Assembly: GCA_016617855.1 (NCBI GenBank) | Contig: JAECUM010006784.1 | Coordinates: 22,518 to 86,517, forward strand | Direction: 5' to 3' | DNA length: 64,000 bases | Origin: Megalonaias nervosa | Taxonomy: Eukaryota; Mollusca; Bivalvia; Unionida; Unionidae | Shown: piece by piece, positions 51,122 to 60,201 of the stretch | Numbering within the stretch: position 1 is the first letter of the stretch | How the letters are laid out: each line of letters begins with the position of its first letter | The notes under the pieces: model-generated | Seen by the model: only the letters and a program-made list of their open reading frames with translations | Database searches by the model: none | Told to the model about the DNA's origin: nothing | Made by a program: the position numbers and the translations under genes

Positions 51122-51467
51122 ATCTGGATTTTCGGTCATCCATTTAATAAACATTACACAATAATATCCATAAGCGGAAGTTCCAACTGGTTGAATTTAA
51201 TTAGACGAATAATTTGTTATTTTTTTTTTAATCATATATTTTTTTTATTGCATCACCTGGTGGAATTCCGAATGAGTCAAAATAATTGTTATCACAAACA
51301 GCTACGCAATGTGTACCAGATCCATCATCGAAATCTTGTATATTTATAACGCACGAACCTGGCGTTTCTAGCGTAGTAAGTTCATCTTTAGAATAAACTC
51401 CACTGAAATTTTTAACTTTTTTTAGTTTGTCAAGTATATCAAAGTTACTTAACGCGGCCGATTTCAT
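51122..51467 (-). pseudogene. Adenain-type cysteine protease, dead
   Basis: The first frame (79 codons from ATG at 51467) has GTHCVAV, with His53 as the catalytic histidine, and YFDSFGIPP, with Asp64, both characteristic of adenovirus/Polinton maturation proteases that cut capsid precursors. It runs out in an A-run at 51220-51230. The remaining part lies in another frame: an in-frame TAA at about 51197-51199, then a block with Gln followed, seven residues on, by Tyr (codon 51170-51172) where the catalytic Cys should be, and GYYCVMF. The nucleophile is therefore missing, in addition to the frameshift and the stop. The ATG overlaps the stop of the pX-like gene (ATGA). Confidence 0.85.
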
Positions 51468-51630
51468 CTCTTTGTTCCTGGTAACATTAGTCCTCGTCCT
51501 AATAGACTTGGCAATAGACCTCCCGCCAATCCTGCTAGTAATGAGGCTATTGGAATAAATCCACCTTTTCGCCTCGGTCGTGTCTTTTTTTCATCGTTGT
51601 CTTTCTTTTTGTTTTTTTTCGTTTTGGCAT
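51464..51630 (-). pseudogene. Small basic pX-like protein, frameshifted
   Basis: About 55 codons. The start at 51630 is followed by a very basic stretch (MPKRKKTKRKTTMKKR). Then, in another frame, comes an RRKGG junction and a Gly/Leu-rich hydrophobic segment (SLLAGLAGGLLPSLLG), ending at a TGA that overlaps the protease ATG. Basic arm, GG-like cleavage context and hydrophobic tail resemble the adenovirus pX/mu or pVI-derived peptides described for Polintons and adintoviruses. A one-base shift lies in the A-runs near 51590-51620. Confidence 0.65.
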
Positions 51631-51643
51631 TTTATATTTATCT

Positions 51644-52038
51644 TTAGACAAAAATTTCCTTTATTCCATGACCTTCAACTGCCTTTTTCGTTGCGCCAGA
51701 TACTGCTCCAGACGCTGCTGCTAATCCTAATGTACCTAACACCGGCAAAAGTTTTGGTATTAATGTTCTGGCCATTACAGATAGTGCCGGACCGAAGAAA
51801 CCACCTTGTTTTAACATTGATGTTATTTGTGCAGCACTTAAATTTAAAACAAAAGTTTTTTTTTACGATCGTATTTATTTATTTGTTTTTTGGTTAACAT
51901 TAATTTTGTTAAAGTACCCAAAACACCTGCGTTAGGGTCGACCTTTAATGAAACCTGCCTCTTCTTTGCAACAGCAGCTGCTAATTTTTTAACTTGACCA
52001 TCAGTCAGATATATTTCTTTTACAATATATTTTGTCAT
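51644..52038 (-). pseudogene. pVI-like minor virion protein, frameshifted
   Basis: Starts at 52038 with MTKYIVKEIYLTDGQVKKLA, followed by a lysine-rich stretch. After a shift in the A-run at 51857-51866 the frame continues with LSAAQITSMLKQGGFFGPAL and a hydrophobic Ala/Gly/Leu tail. This organisation (LTDGQ head, QGGFF cleavage-like site, amphipathic or membrane-seeking tail) is common in invertebrate Polintons between capsid and protease genes. By analogy with adenovirus pVI it would help membrane disruption or capsid maturation (inference). Total about 130 codons. Confidence 0.65.
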
Positions 52039-52073
52039 CTTATATTAAAGTTACAGATTAAACTTAAAGTTTT

Positions 52074-53608
52074 TCAAACTTGTACTGACATTTTACCTTC
52101 GATAAAGTCAATCGTAATAGTTCTGTCGCTGATCACTAACGCGTACACGTACAACTGCGCCACTGGAACTGCTCCTAATGTCCAAGTAATTTCAATATCA
52201 GCAGTTGAAATTACATCTCTTTCATTTTGTTTACTAACATCAAAATAAAATATCGGATAAAGTCTACGAAATTCCTCTACTGATATCTGAGATCCATCTC
52301 CAACATCTTGATATTTTTGCACTGCATCGAGTAGGTACATGTAAGGTCGAGTAATATTTTTATTAGCGTCATCTGCAAAATTACATTCTATCGCTCGCTC
52401 CGGATATTGCTTTGAATTTATTCTAGCATATATTCGTCTAACATCAGCATTATCAAATATTGCATTATTTTGTTGTTGGTTACCACGTCGCGCCTGTTGC
52501 TGAAATACAACAATTATTTGCCGTGGCTTTTGTTCAGCCGACGTTGTCGTGACTCGCCAAGGATAGTCGGTGGTATTTGGAACTGCTGTTTGATATATTT
52601 TATGCTGCTGAAAATGAATCTTCTTTGAGCGGGTTTTAAGAATATCATCTAATTCGAGCGATTTTAAAATTGTCGGCGTTATTCGCGGCATCCACAGAGC
52701 AAGTTTGTTTATGACAAATTGTACATCAGCTCCGCCATATCGAAATAAACAATCATTTTGTTCGATCTAAAATAAGTGTATGTTTAACTCCACGAAATAC
52801 TTTATTATAGTCCCTGCAAAAGCCAAATATTGTACTTAATGGCAGCATCATTGTAATTTGACGTGATACTGCTGCAAGTTTCCTTATTTTAGAAAAACCT
52901 TCATTGTAACGTGCAATTTTAAAACCTACTATATTATTGTTAACTATAGCTAACATTGCAGCTCCATCAGCAGCTAATTCTGGTGCTGCTATATTAAGAT
53001 TATTACAAGCTGCAGTAAGTGAGACTCTCGTTTCGTCTGCATTAGCCGCTGCAGCTGGTGCGTCTATATCTAGCGCAGGAGCATAAACAATAAGAAAATA
53101 TCTCACATTGACAGCACTTCCAGCTGCATCAACTCCAGCTACAACTGCTATCCTTGGAATAAATTCTACAGATGCCGCATTTCCAATTCCAGTATCTTTA
53201 AACCACATCAAATTAGTTGCAGTTGATCTGGAGTAATCATCAGAAAACGAAATAGTATTTAAGATTGTACTTGCAACTTGTAAGTGACTTGAAATATCTT
53301 CAACAGTTTGATTGGCCAGCTGATATCTAGCACTTTTAAATAAACAACCATCATTTATAAGAGCTACTTGTGCATTAGCTGCAATTGCGGCAGGTGGAAC
53401 AGCTACTGTCAAAATCTGGCCACGAACTTCTAACATTGCTTTATGAGGCAGTAGAAATACGTCATCGTCTCGAGTATTAAATGTTCTGACGCCAGCCTTA
53501 TTAGGTTCGTTAGAATTTTTATCGAGATATTCAACATATTCAAGTTCTGTTACCGTGTCGTCTGTGTCATAAGTTTCTGTGAAATCGAGATAATTTTTTA
53601 ACAGACAT
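52074..53608 (-). pseudogene. Major capsid protein (double jelly roll), disabled
   Basis: About 510 codons in pieces. The first start-like ATG is at 53606-53608, with a frameshift a few codons later in the run 53593-53599. The main N-terminal frame runs down to 52753 and includes EVRGQILTVAVPPAAIAANA and NLMWFKDTG. A shift at about 52751-52758 separates the C-terminal frame, which carries NKLALWMPRITP at its junction, RRLYPIFYFDV and STADIEITWTLGAVPVAQLY. The size, beta-rich text and Trp-Met-Pro motif, and its position between penton-like and protease genes, fit the Polinton hexon-like capsid protein, which forms the icosahedral shell. Assignment rests on family resemblance, not on alignment. 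Confidence 0.78.
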
Positions 53609-53683
53609 TTTTTAATTTATTAGGTTATATAAAATTTTGTCATCAACAATAGCGAAGCTATTTCGGTGTTGTTGCTTTAGATA

Positions 53684-54010
53684 TTAATTTTTTATAATTT
53701 GTTCTCCTCTCGGTGATAAAAGTTTTTTTGTTGTTGTTATCATTGCGCGTTGAGTTTCTTTTGTTGGTGCGATTTCTGAAATAGCTTGTTTGATTGTTGG
53801 TGGATCGCTTTTTATTTTATCAGCTATTTTTTGTCCCACAGCAGTTCCAGCAGCAGATGCAGCTCCAGTTGCAAAAGCTTTTGATGCGTCAAGTGCAATT
53901 GGTGCAACTTTATGAGCTATTCCTGGAGCATTTTCTATAATTTTAGCAAATATATTTCCCCAAAATCCTCCGACTATTTTTCTTCTATAAACTTTTTTTC
54001 TCTGTTTCAT
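53684..54010 (-). CDS. Small basic, alanine-rich virion-type protein
   Basis: An intact frame of 108 codons. Basic N-terminus (MKQRKKVYRRK), then GGFWGNIF, an Ala/Gly-rich amphipathic segment (about residues 38-60, SKAFATGAASAAGTAVG), then a polar C-terminal half. The GG followed by aromatic residues resembles an adenain-type cleavage site. It sits between the penton-like and major capsid genes, so a core or membrane-interacting minor virion protein is likely. No firm family name. Confidence 0.6.
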   Translation of the reverse strand: MKQRKKVYRRKIVGGFWGNIFAKIIENAPGIAHKVAPIALDASKAFATGAASAAGTAVGQKIADKIKSDPPTIKQAISEIAPTKETQRAMITTTKKLLSPRGEQIIKN

Positions 54011-54050
54011 TATATCTGAGGTTGCATAATTTTATTGTCAATCACAAAGT

Positions 54051-54797
54051 TTATTGTTCGCGTAAGTGTAAATAATAAATAACAATTTCATTATTAAAAT
54101 CCAGTTGTCGTCCAGACTGATCTGTCAATTGCATATTTACTTACGTTATTTGATTTTCAACGTTTAACGGATAATAAATAATATGACGTGGACTAATTTG
54201 CATAAGAGAACCTGGTGGAACGTATTTCGTTTGTTCTTTACTACCCTTAGCTGAGTACGATCCAGATGCAATAGAGCAATTTATTAATATTGAGTTTACA
54301 TCAATTATATTCACTGACAGTTGACCATCATACGTTAAGGGGTTATCACGATCAAGAGCAGGATATACATAATTATAAAATCCTATTAGTGGTGCGATAC
54401 TTGTTTGTGATAAAAGACTAATTGTTTCATTTTTTAATGTTATTCTAGCGCGTAACGTATTATAATTTGGTGTAAGCTCAAAAGTATCAGTGATACCTCC
54501 ATTTTTTGTTATAAGTTCTTTTATTATTTTATTTAGATCAGTTACGTTGTAGGCTCCGTGTGGAATTTTAATTGTTTTCCACGTGACAAATGGTGGAGTA
54601 CGTATAGGAATAGTAAATACAAATTCATCGTTTACTCCAGTTTTTACATTAGCCATATAATTCCAACATGTGCAGGAAATTAGCCCAATTCCATATTGTT
54701 TTTCACGATCTAGTTCTATTGGTGGAATATACTTTACATAAAAATTTGCGCTATCTTTATCAGATTGACTAGAGTCTAGTAATAATGTTGCTGACAT
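54051..54797 (-). pseudogene. Penton-like minor capsid protein with one stop
   Basis: About 249 codons from ATG at 54797. Conserved-looking blocks are KQYGIGLISCTCWNYMANV, KIPHGAYNVTDLNKIIKEL and a C-terminal LTDQSGRQLDFNNEIVIYYL. This is the pattern of the single-jelly-roll penton-like protein of Polintons: an NxIPN-like region, then GxY and the final beta strand. The last 29 codons are cut off by an in-frame TAA at 54141-54143; the same frame continues open to TAA at 54051. A TTTAATATAA motif (minus strand, 54814-54823) lies 17 bases ahead of the start. Confidence 0.7.
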
Positions 54798-54813
54798 TTT
54801 TTGTATAAAATTG

Positions 54814-54823
54814 TTATATTAAA
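54814..54823 (-). promoter_or_regulatory. TTTAATATAA motif before penton-like gene
   Basis: On the minus strand TTTAATATAA lies 17 bases upstream of the ATG at 54797. The same word precedes several other genes of this element in the sense direction, so it is a candidate core promoter element. Confidence 0.45.
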
Positions 54824-54836
54824 TCATTACACAAAT

Positions 54837-56330
54837 TTATAAAATTAAATCTCGATTTAAAGTTTCGTATTCGTCGGATGTTAATAAATTTTCCGATCTC
54901 AAATTATCAAGTATGTCAATAATTTCATTGTCAATTTCTGCACCAACATTTCCAGTTTCTTTTGATGATATCAATAACATTAATCTGCCAATCATTTCAG
55001 TAACTGATGCGAATATTCTTACTCCTTTTACAGTTTTTTTTTCAATTTTCTTTAATCGCTCATTATCATAATGTTCAAATAATGTTTAAAAAGTGTATCC
55101 TTTATCTTCAACATATTTTTTATCTCTAAATTTTGCTGCAGTATTTTTAAAAACACTAGCAATAATAGAATTTCTAGCTTTTTCATAAATTCCTTCAATA
55201 ACTTCTATTGCAGCTGTATCAATTTCTTTGTAAATATATTTATCTTTATCTCTGATATCAACTAATTTTTTAATGAGATTTTCGTATTTATCTTTTTCCC
55301 AGTTATAAATATTATCAACGTCAGACATTTTATAATCTTCCATAAAACCAGAATATTCTAATGGCGTTATTTCATATTTGAAATGTCTTTTTTATAGTTA
55401 TCACGATATTCTTTATTATCTTTATCGATTTCTTTTGTAAATCTTCTTCAGTCATCGTCATAGGACCTGGTCTAAAAAACACATTTTTCTTGTCCTTCAT
55501 CGATTAATTTTGCTTCGGTACTTAAGCTACGACTATGATGACCGTATATGTTACTTTTTATATTATTAATAGCCTTAATATAAAGATCAGCGATAATTCC
55601 ATGTCGATGTAATTTAATGCTATCATAGTAATTTCTATTTTCTAAAACTATATTGTCGAGATGCTCCTTACTTTTTTCTTTTATTTTTTCTAGCTTTTTA
55701 ATTATTTCGTTTGCCTTAAAATCATCTTTTTTAACATTATATACTCTCACATCCTTAATAAATTCATATTTTTTATTAAAATCTTCATACTCGTCATCTC
55801 TTATTTTGCTATCTATATTTGCTAAATCATATTCAAATCTTCTTTTTACTTCTATAATATTCCTCTCTCTTCTAAGTTCTTCTTCTTCTAACCTTCTTTC
55901 AGTTGGTCCAACTACAGCTGCTTCTGCTAATCTTTGTTGAATTTCCAGTGGATTATTTATCAGCCGATCTATTTCAGCTTGTCTTGCAACAGGATTAGCT
56001 ATATTTACTGCAAGTGCCTCGGCTAATCTTCTTTTTTCTTCTTCAGATCTTTCAATAATTCTTCCAGCAGCTGCTTCTTGTTGTTCTTTAATTAATCCTA
56101 ATAAACCTTTTTCTTGTATTTTTTTTAACTTCTTCTTCTGATAGTGGTTTAGTTTCAGGTTGTTTTCCAAGTAAAGCTTCAGTAACTGGTTTGAGAGCGG
56201 CGGCTGTTGTTTCTGCTGCAACCACTTGACCACGTCGTGCTTGTTGGATCATCTGCCTAAGTTCAGCTTTAGATTTAACAAGTGTTTTTAGATTTTCTAT
56301 ATATTTTCTGTATTTTGCTTGTCTTTCCAT
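54837..56330 (-). pseudogene. Long coiled-coil protein, several breaks
   Basis: About 495 codons from ATG at 56330. The charged, helical text includes KYIENLKTLVKSKAELRQMI, then QQARRGQVV, a Glu/Arg-rich stretch (ERRLEEEELRRERNI) and KKLEKIKEKSKEHLDNI, a likely coiled coil. The end reads EHYDNERLKKIEKK and SDEYETLNRDLIL. Breaks: a frameshift in the A-run at 56118-56126, at least two more between 55343 and 55480, and an in-frame TAA at 55086-55088, after which the frame continues open to 54837. Long coiled-coil proteins of unknown, probably structural, role are frequent in Polintons next to the ATPase gene. I know no firm family. Confidence 0.6.
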
Positions 56331-56334
56331 TTTA

Positions 56335-56346
56335 TTATATATTAAA
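56335..56346 (-). promoter_or_regulatory. TTTAATATATAA motif before coiled-coil gene
   Basis: On the minus strand TTTAATATATAATAAAATGG runs directly into the start codon at 56330. It is a variant of the TTTAATATAA word found before other genes of the element. Confidence 0.4.
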
Positions 56347-56367
56347 TTTTATAAAATTAACAAAAAC

Positions 56368-57045
56368 TTACTGTATATATTTTTCAATACAACATCGAAA
56401 CATTTTACTCGTATCATTTGTTAATTTATCAAACCAAAAAAAGTCACATTTATTTGCCGTTGCTTTATGATATAATTCAATAAATTTATCTTTTGTTACA
56501 TCACCACATTGTTCGTTCGCGATATTTTTAACATCGACATTGTCCAGTCCAGGAAATAATATAAAACAACCAGTATTTCGCCTAATAAATCTGTCAACAT
56601 TATAAAAACCCTGAGCGAGATAAATAGAATTACATTTTTTATTACGTGATAATGAAAAATATGATCTTGTTTTATTCATTTCCTCATTGTTTAGCGGAAT
56701 ATCATCAAAAACAACTATCTTGTGTTCGGACGAATCAAGTCGAGTAACTGGAACAAGTTCTTCTGGTTGTTTGATAATAAAAAAATCTTCACCAGCCTTA
56801 AGATCATCACGAAGTTTGTCATTATAATTGTTAAGTAGCTCGTACTTATCCTGTTGTGGATTAATTGTGTAAATATAAACGCGATCGTAGTTAAAATTAT
56901 CTTCTAAAAATAAATTCATAAGCAAGTTTGTTTTCTCAGATCCAGTTCTTCCAACGATAAGATAATGACAATCTGGAAGTTCGTTTTCATGTTTATGTTT
57001 CACCAACCGCTCTGTATCAAAATTTAATATCGACGATTTTGCCAT
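56368..57045 (-). CDS. FtsK/HerA-type genome-packaging ATPase
   Basis: An intact frame of 225 codons. Walker A lies at residues 32-39 (GRTGSEKT) and Walker B at about 109-118 (HKIVVFDDIP). Downstream come LAQGFYNVDRFIRRNTGCF, the sensor/arginine region typical of A32-like packaging ATPases, and IYTINPQQDKYE after the P-loop. It would pump element DNA into capsids. Oddity: residue 37 is Glu (GAG, 56935-56937) where the P-loop normally has Gly, a single-base difference from GGG, likely to impair nucleotide binding. The frame is otherwise open, so it may be a recent lesion. It is divergent from the fibre gene across 73 bp. Confidence 0.9.
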   Translation of the reverse strand: MAKSSILNFDTERLVKHKHENELPDCHYLIVGRTGSEKTNLLMNLFLEDNFNYDRVYIYTINPQQDKYELLNNYNDKLRDDLKAGEDFFIIKQPEELVPVTRLDSSEHKIVVFDDIPLNNEEMNKTRSYFSLSRNKKCNSIYLAQGFYNVDRFIRRNTGCFILFPGLDNVDVKNIANEQCGDVTKDKFIELYHKATANKCDFFWFDKLTNDTSKMFRCCIEKYIQ

Positions 57046-57118
57046 TGTTTGTTATATAATTTTATGTTATATTAAACTGACTAAAATTAGCAAATTTTTG
57101 TAGGACAATAAATAAATA
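57046..57118. promoter_or_regulatory. Divergent promoter region, ATPase/fibre
   Basis: These 73 bp separate two start codons in opposite directions. The minus strand carries TTTAATATAA (57067-57076) and ATTATATAAC closer to the ATPase ATG. The plus strand has AAATAAATA just before the fibre ATG. Control elements for both genes must lie here or overlap the coding ends. Confidence 0.5.
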
Positions 57119-58384
57119 ATGAGCTATTATACAAAATTTGGAACATTAATAGGAGATTCGTTGGTTGTAAGTACAACAATAACAAACGGCAAGATTGATT
57201 TATCGGGTTACCTAAAACAATCCGGCGACATAATGACAAGAAACCTGTATATGTCAAATCAACGAGTACTAGATTTAGAAACAAATTATCCACTAATAAA
57301 TGTTGCTAATACACAAGTTGTTAGTTATGCACAACTAAAATCGTTCGATAATAATAAACTAGATAAATCTGGCGGAACTTTAAGCGGTAACTTAGATATG
57401 TCAGGGAAAAAAATTATAAGTTTAGGGACTGGATATCCGCCAGCAAACTTAAATCAAACACAAGCGGTAAGTTATATGCAGTTGTCATATATTGATGATA
57501 TTAAATTTAATAAAACCGGTGGAAAGGTTACAGGTAATATTATCATGTCAGGTAACAAAATAATAAATTTAGAAACTACGTATCCGCCAGTAAATGTTGA
57601 TAACACGCAAGCGGTAAGTTATGCACAACTAAAATCTGTTGACGATAATAAACTTAACAAAGCCGGTGACACAGTGGGAGGTAACCTGATAATGAGTAAT
57701 AACTCAAAAATAACTGGATTACCAACAGCTTCACCGCCAGCTAATGATACTGATGCTATTAGTTATGGTCAGTTAAAAGAGGAGCTTGCTCCATACTTTA
57801 AAAAATCCGGTGGACCAATGTCAGGGAATATAAACATGAGAGATAAAAAAATAATTACGACATATGTTCCTGTTAGCCATAATGATCTGACAAATAAAGC
57901 GTATGTTGACAGTGCATCTGGTGGTGCAAAACGAACTAAAAACAATGTTGGGTATGTTCCAACACTTTTTAAGTCAGCAGTTGGGTTTGAGGTAAGCGGA
58001 TCATCGTTTTATCCTGAAAATTATCCTTATTACGCTTTCTCTGATAGAAACGAGTGGACAACCAACGGAGAAGTTGAAAAGTTTTGGATGAAAATTGAAT
58101 GTCCCACTGCAGTTGTTATTTGGCAATTTCATTTGCGAGGTCGATTAAATCCTAGCGTTGGTCAAATTTATAATTGGCGATTGGAAGGATCATATGATGA
58201 TATTAATTGGGCAACATTGTGTAGCACAACAGACACGTATATTACAACAACACAATATTTTACAATTCCGACTGAAAACACTGTTAACAAGTACTTGTAT
58301 TTACGAGTTTATGTTATTGCCGCTAAACATCCATTTCCAGGACTGACAGCATTTCAAGTATACACAATCGGTGATCAAATTTAA
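57119..58384 (+). CDS. Fibre-like protein, repeats plus discoidin-like head
   Basis: An intact frame of 421 codons, the longest unbroken gene in the region apart from a polymerase piece. After a short N-terminus (possibly capsid-anchoring), about residues 33-265 hold five imperfect repeats of some 46 residues of the form KSGGTLSGNLDMSGKKI, then a YPP, then QAVSYAQLK. Similar MSGNxNMxxKxI repeats occur in phage and viral tail-fibre shafts. About residues 280-421 look like a discoidin (F5/8 type C)-like beta sandwich: YAFSDRNEWTTNG, then WMKIECPTAVVIWQFHLRGR, then NWRLEGSYDDINW. Such domains bind glycans or lipids. Role inferred: host attachment. It is divergent from the ATPase. Confidence 0.75.
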   Translation: MSYYTKFGTLIGDSLVVSTTITNGKIDLSGYLKQSGDIMTRNLYMSNQRVLDLETNYPLINVANTQVVSYAQLKSFDNNKLDKSGGTLSGNLDMSGKKIISLGTGYPPANLNQTQAVSYMQLSYIDDIKFNKTGGKVTGNIIMSGNKIINLETTYPPVNVDNTQAVSYAQLKSVDDNKLNKAGDTVGGNLIMSNNSKITGLPTASPPANDTDAISYGQLKEELAPYFKKSGGPMSGNINMRDKKIITTYVPVSHNDLTNKAYVDSASGGAKRTKNNVGYVPTLFKSAVGFEVSGSSFYPENYPYYAFSDRNEWTTNGEVEKFWMKIECPTAVVIWQFHLRGRLNPSVGQIYNWRLEGSYDDINWATLCSTTDTYITTTQYFTIPTENTVNKYLYLRVYVIAAKHPFPGLTAFQVYTIGDQI

Positions 58385-58389
58385 TATAA
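58380..58389 (+). promoter_or_regulatory. TTTAATATAA motif overlapping fibre stop
   Basis: TTTAATATAA lies 13 bases upstream of the ATG at 58402 and includes the fibre stop codon. It is the plus-strand counterpart of the motif seen ahead of minus-strand genes. Confidence 0.45.
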
Positions 58390-58401
58390 TGCTATAAAAT
58401 A

Positions 58402-59707
58402 ATGTCAGAACCATCAATTATAACCGTTGTGAAAGAATTTTATGATAATATTATAAACCCTAATAAAGATGTTGGAGCCGTTAATGAAACAGCAAAAGTG
58501 TTACAAAGTTTGAAAAAAACTTAGCATCGAATCATTAAACAATCCAACATTACCAGAAAATTTTGCTGATTTTATTCGCGTTGTGCATATGCGAGGACCA
58601 CAACTGAAAAAAAAAACAATAGAAAACTATGATATTATAAGCAGATACTGTCATCCTGATAGTTGTCTAGAAGAACAAAAACAAGTTGAAACCCTGCTAA
58701 AAAATATATTTCTGGAGTTTAGTTCGTATAACATAGATTTAATAATTAGAGCAGACCTGTTAAAAGTACGAGCTTATAGTGGAAAAACACTGGAAGAAAG
58801 ACGAATAAACGAAAATCATACTCGTCTTGACAAACTAGCGGACTCTAAAAAAATAAGAATGAAAAGAAACAAAGAGTTATACAATAGTTTTGAAAAACGA
58901 CATATTTTTAAACAACTCGGTATGTACTACCATGACAAAGAAACCTTGGTTAAAATCGTTGCCATGACGTCAGACGCAGATTTAATTATCAAAGTGTACG
59001 CAAACGCAATTTTGCCAATGATACGTAAAAAGACCCAGAATTTGATCCGATTATTGTTAACAAATATCTAAAGATAACAAAACTTTAGATGATGAAATTA
59101 GCAATTTTAGTGATGATGAGCGAGACAAGTTTTTTGAAGAAGTCAATCAAATAAAGTTGGAAGTAAAGTCTGATTCTTATCATGATATAAGTGAAGAAGA
59201 TGATCTTCCATTCCCATCATTCCATTACTCTAGACAATTGTCATTACGGAATTATTACAATGAAATTAAAGCAATACTCACAAAACCATATGAAAAATTA
59301 ATGTTAAAAGTAGCTTCTGCTGTTGGTCTTCTCACAACTGAACTAGATAAGCTTAAGAAATTGATGTTAGCAAATTTCGTAGTCGCATGTACAATTATCA
59401 GACAACATTTTGTCCTCAAAAATTTCACGTTAGATCAGTTGAGCTTAGTATTAGGGTATATTGATGAAACAGAAATCGATTACAGTAATTTGGTGAATAA
59501 AACAGATTTGTACGAGAGTGAATTAGGAAATACTTTTGATTCATACGCTTGGTTAAAGAAACAATATGTGCTAACAGATGAACGATATAAGGATACTTCG
59601 TCAGATGTTTATGACAAATAGAGAATTTTTATAGCTGATCCTAAAAATAATAAATTTCGTGAATTTCTTGATTCAATTGCTGGTGCCGGAACTTTTGTTT
59701 TTGTGTA
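58402..59707 (+). pseudogene. Unknown element gene, fragmented
   Basis: The start at 58402 gives SEPSIITVVKEFYDNII and breaks at the A-run around 58514-58520. The next frame (to 59071) includes RGPQLKKKTIENYDIISRYC and many charged residues. A shift in the A-run near 59028-59033 leads to a third frame with DDERDKFFEEVNQIKLEV and LMLKVASAVGLLTTELDKLK. This ends at TAG 59619-59621 but remains protein-like to 59707 (FREFLDSIAGAGTFVFV). About 430 codons. I do not recognise the family. It is predicted to be mostly helical and soluble. Confidence 0.55.
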
Positions 59708-59739
59708 AACAAATTGTATAATTAAAAAAACATATCATC

Positions 59740-60201
59740 GATTTCAATCACATATCAGAAGAAATTCCAAAACAAGATGTTGAAGCATTCGTACAACATT
59801 ATACATTTTATCACAAAAACCTCTGGTATGTTAAAAGAATGTTATAAATACTACTGTAGAATACTTCGAGTAATATATTTGCCATTGTTAATGACTAGCT
59901 CTGGTATAATCTCAAGTGGAGCATTATTGAATCCGTTTTTATTAATAATATCTGGTATCGGTGTCTCTCTTTCAACACTTGTAAAAAAAAATTGAACCTA
60001 AACTTGAAACAAAAAATAAATTCTTGTAAAACAGCAAGTATAACTTACAAAAAATTACTTGATCAAATACGATCTTATTCGCGAGGTGTAAAATGTGATA
60101 TGGACGATTTAATATGTGAGTTCCGTATGATTGACAGTATGTTAACGGATATCCTACCAATGAGAGCCAGCAGGTATAAAAAAGATTGGTTACAACAGTA
60201 G
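59740..60201 (+). pseudogene. Putative membrane protein at right edge, fragmented
   Basis: Two or three frames. One segment is strongly hydrophobic (LPLLMTSSGIISSGALLNPF, then LLIISGIGVSLSTLV, about 59880-59985), consistent with one or two membrane passes. It is followed by a polar, helical end in another frame (KTASITYKKLLDQIRSYSRG and a final KKDWLQQ). Frameshifts lie in the A-run at 59983-59991 and about 30 bp later. It may be the C-terminal part of the preceding gene or a separate gene. No family name can be given. It is the last coding text of the element. Confidence 0.5.

Larger units (their letters stand above)
44049..60201. mobile_element. Polinton-like (adintovirus/Maverick) element, disabled
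   Basis: A block of about 16 kb of dense, intronless coding sequence carries the diagnostic set: protein-primed PolB, rve integrase, FtsK/HerA ATPase, adenain-type protease, double-jelly-roll capsid and penton-like protein. Size and content match Polintons (usually 15-20 kb). Most genes are broken by stops and frameshifts, so this is an endogenous, probably immobile copy. I searched both flanks by eye for long terminal inverted repeats and a 6-bp target duplication and found neither. The limits given are those of the outermost coding text; the true ends may lie further out, or the termini may have been lost. Confidence 0.9.

Noticed and set aside
44321..60201. Programmed frameshifting or stop-codon reassignment to explain the broken genes
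   Set aside because: All three stop codons occur, the breaks are in nearly every gene, the protease lacks its nucleophile, and the P-loop is altered; decay is the simpler reading.
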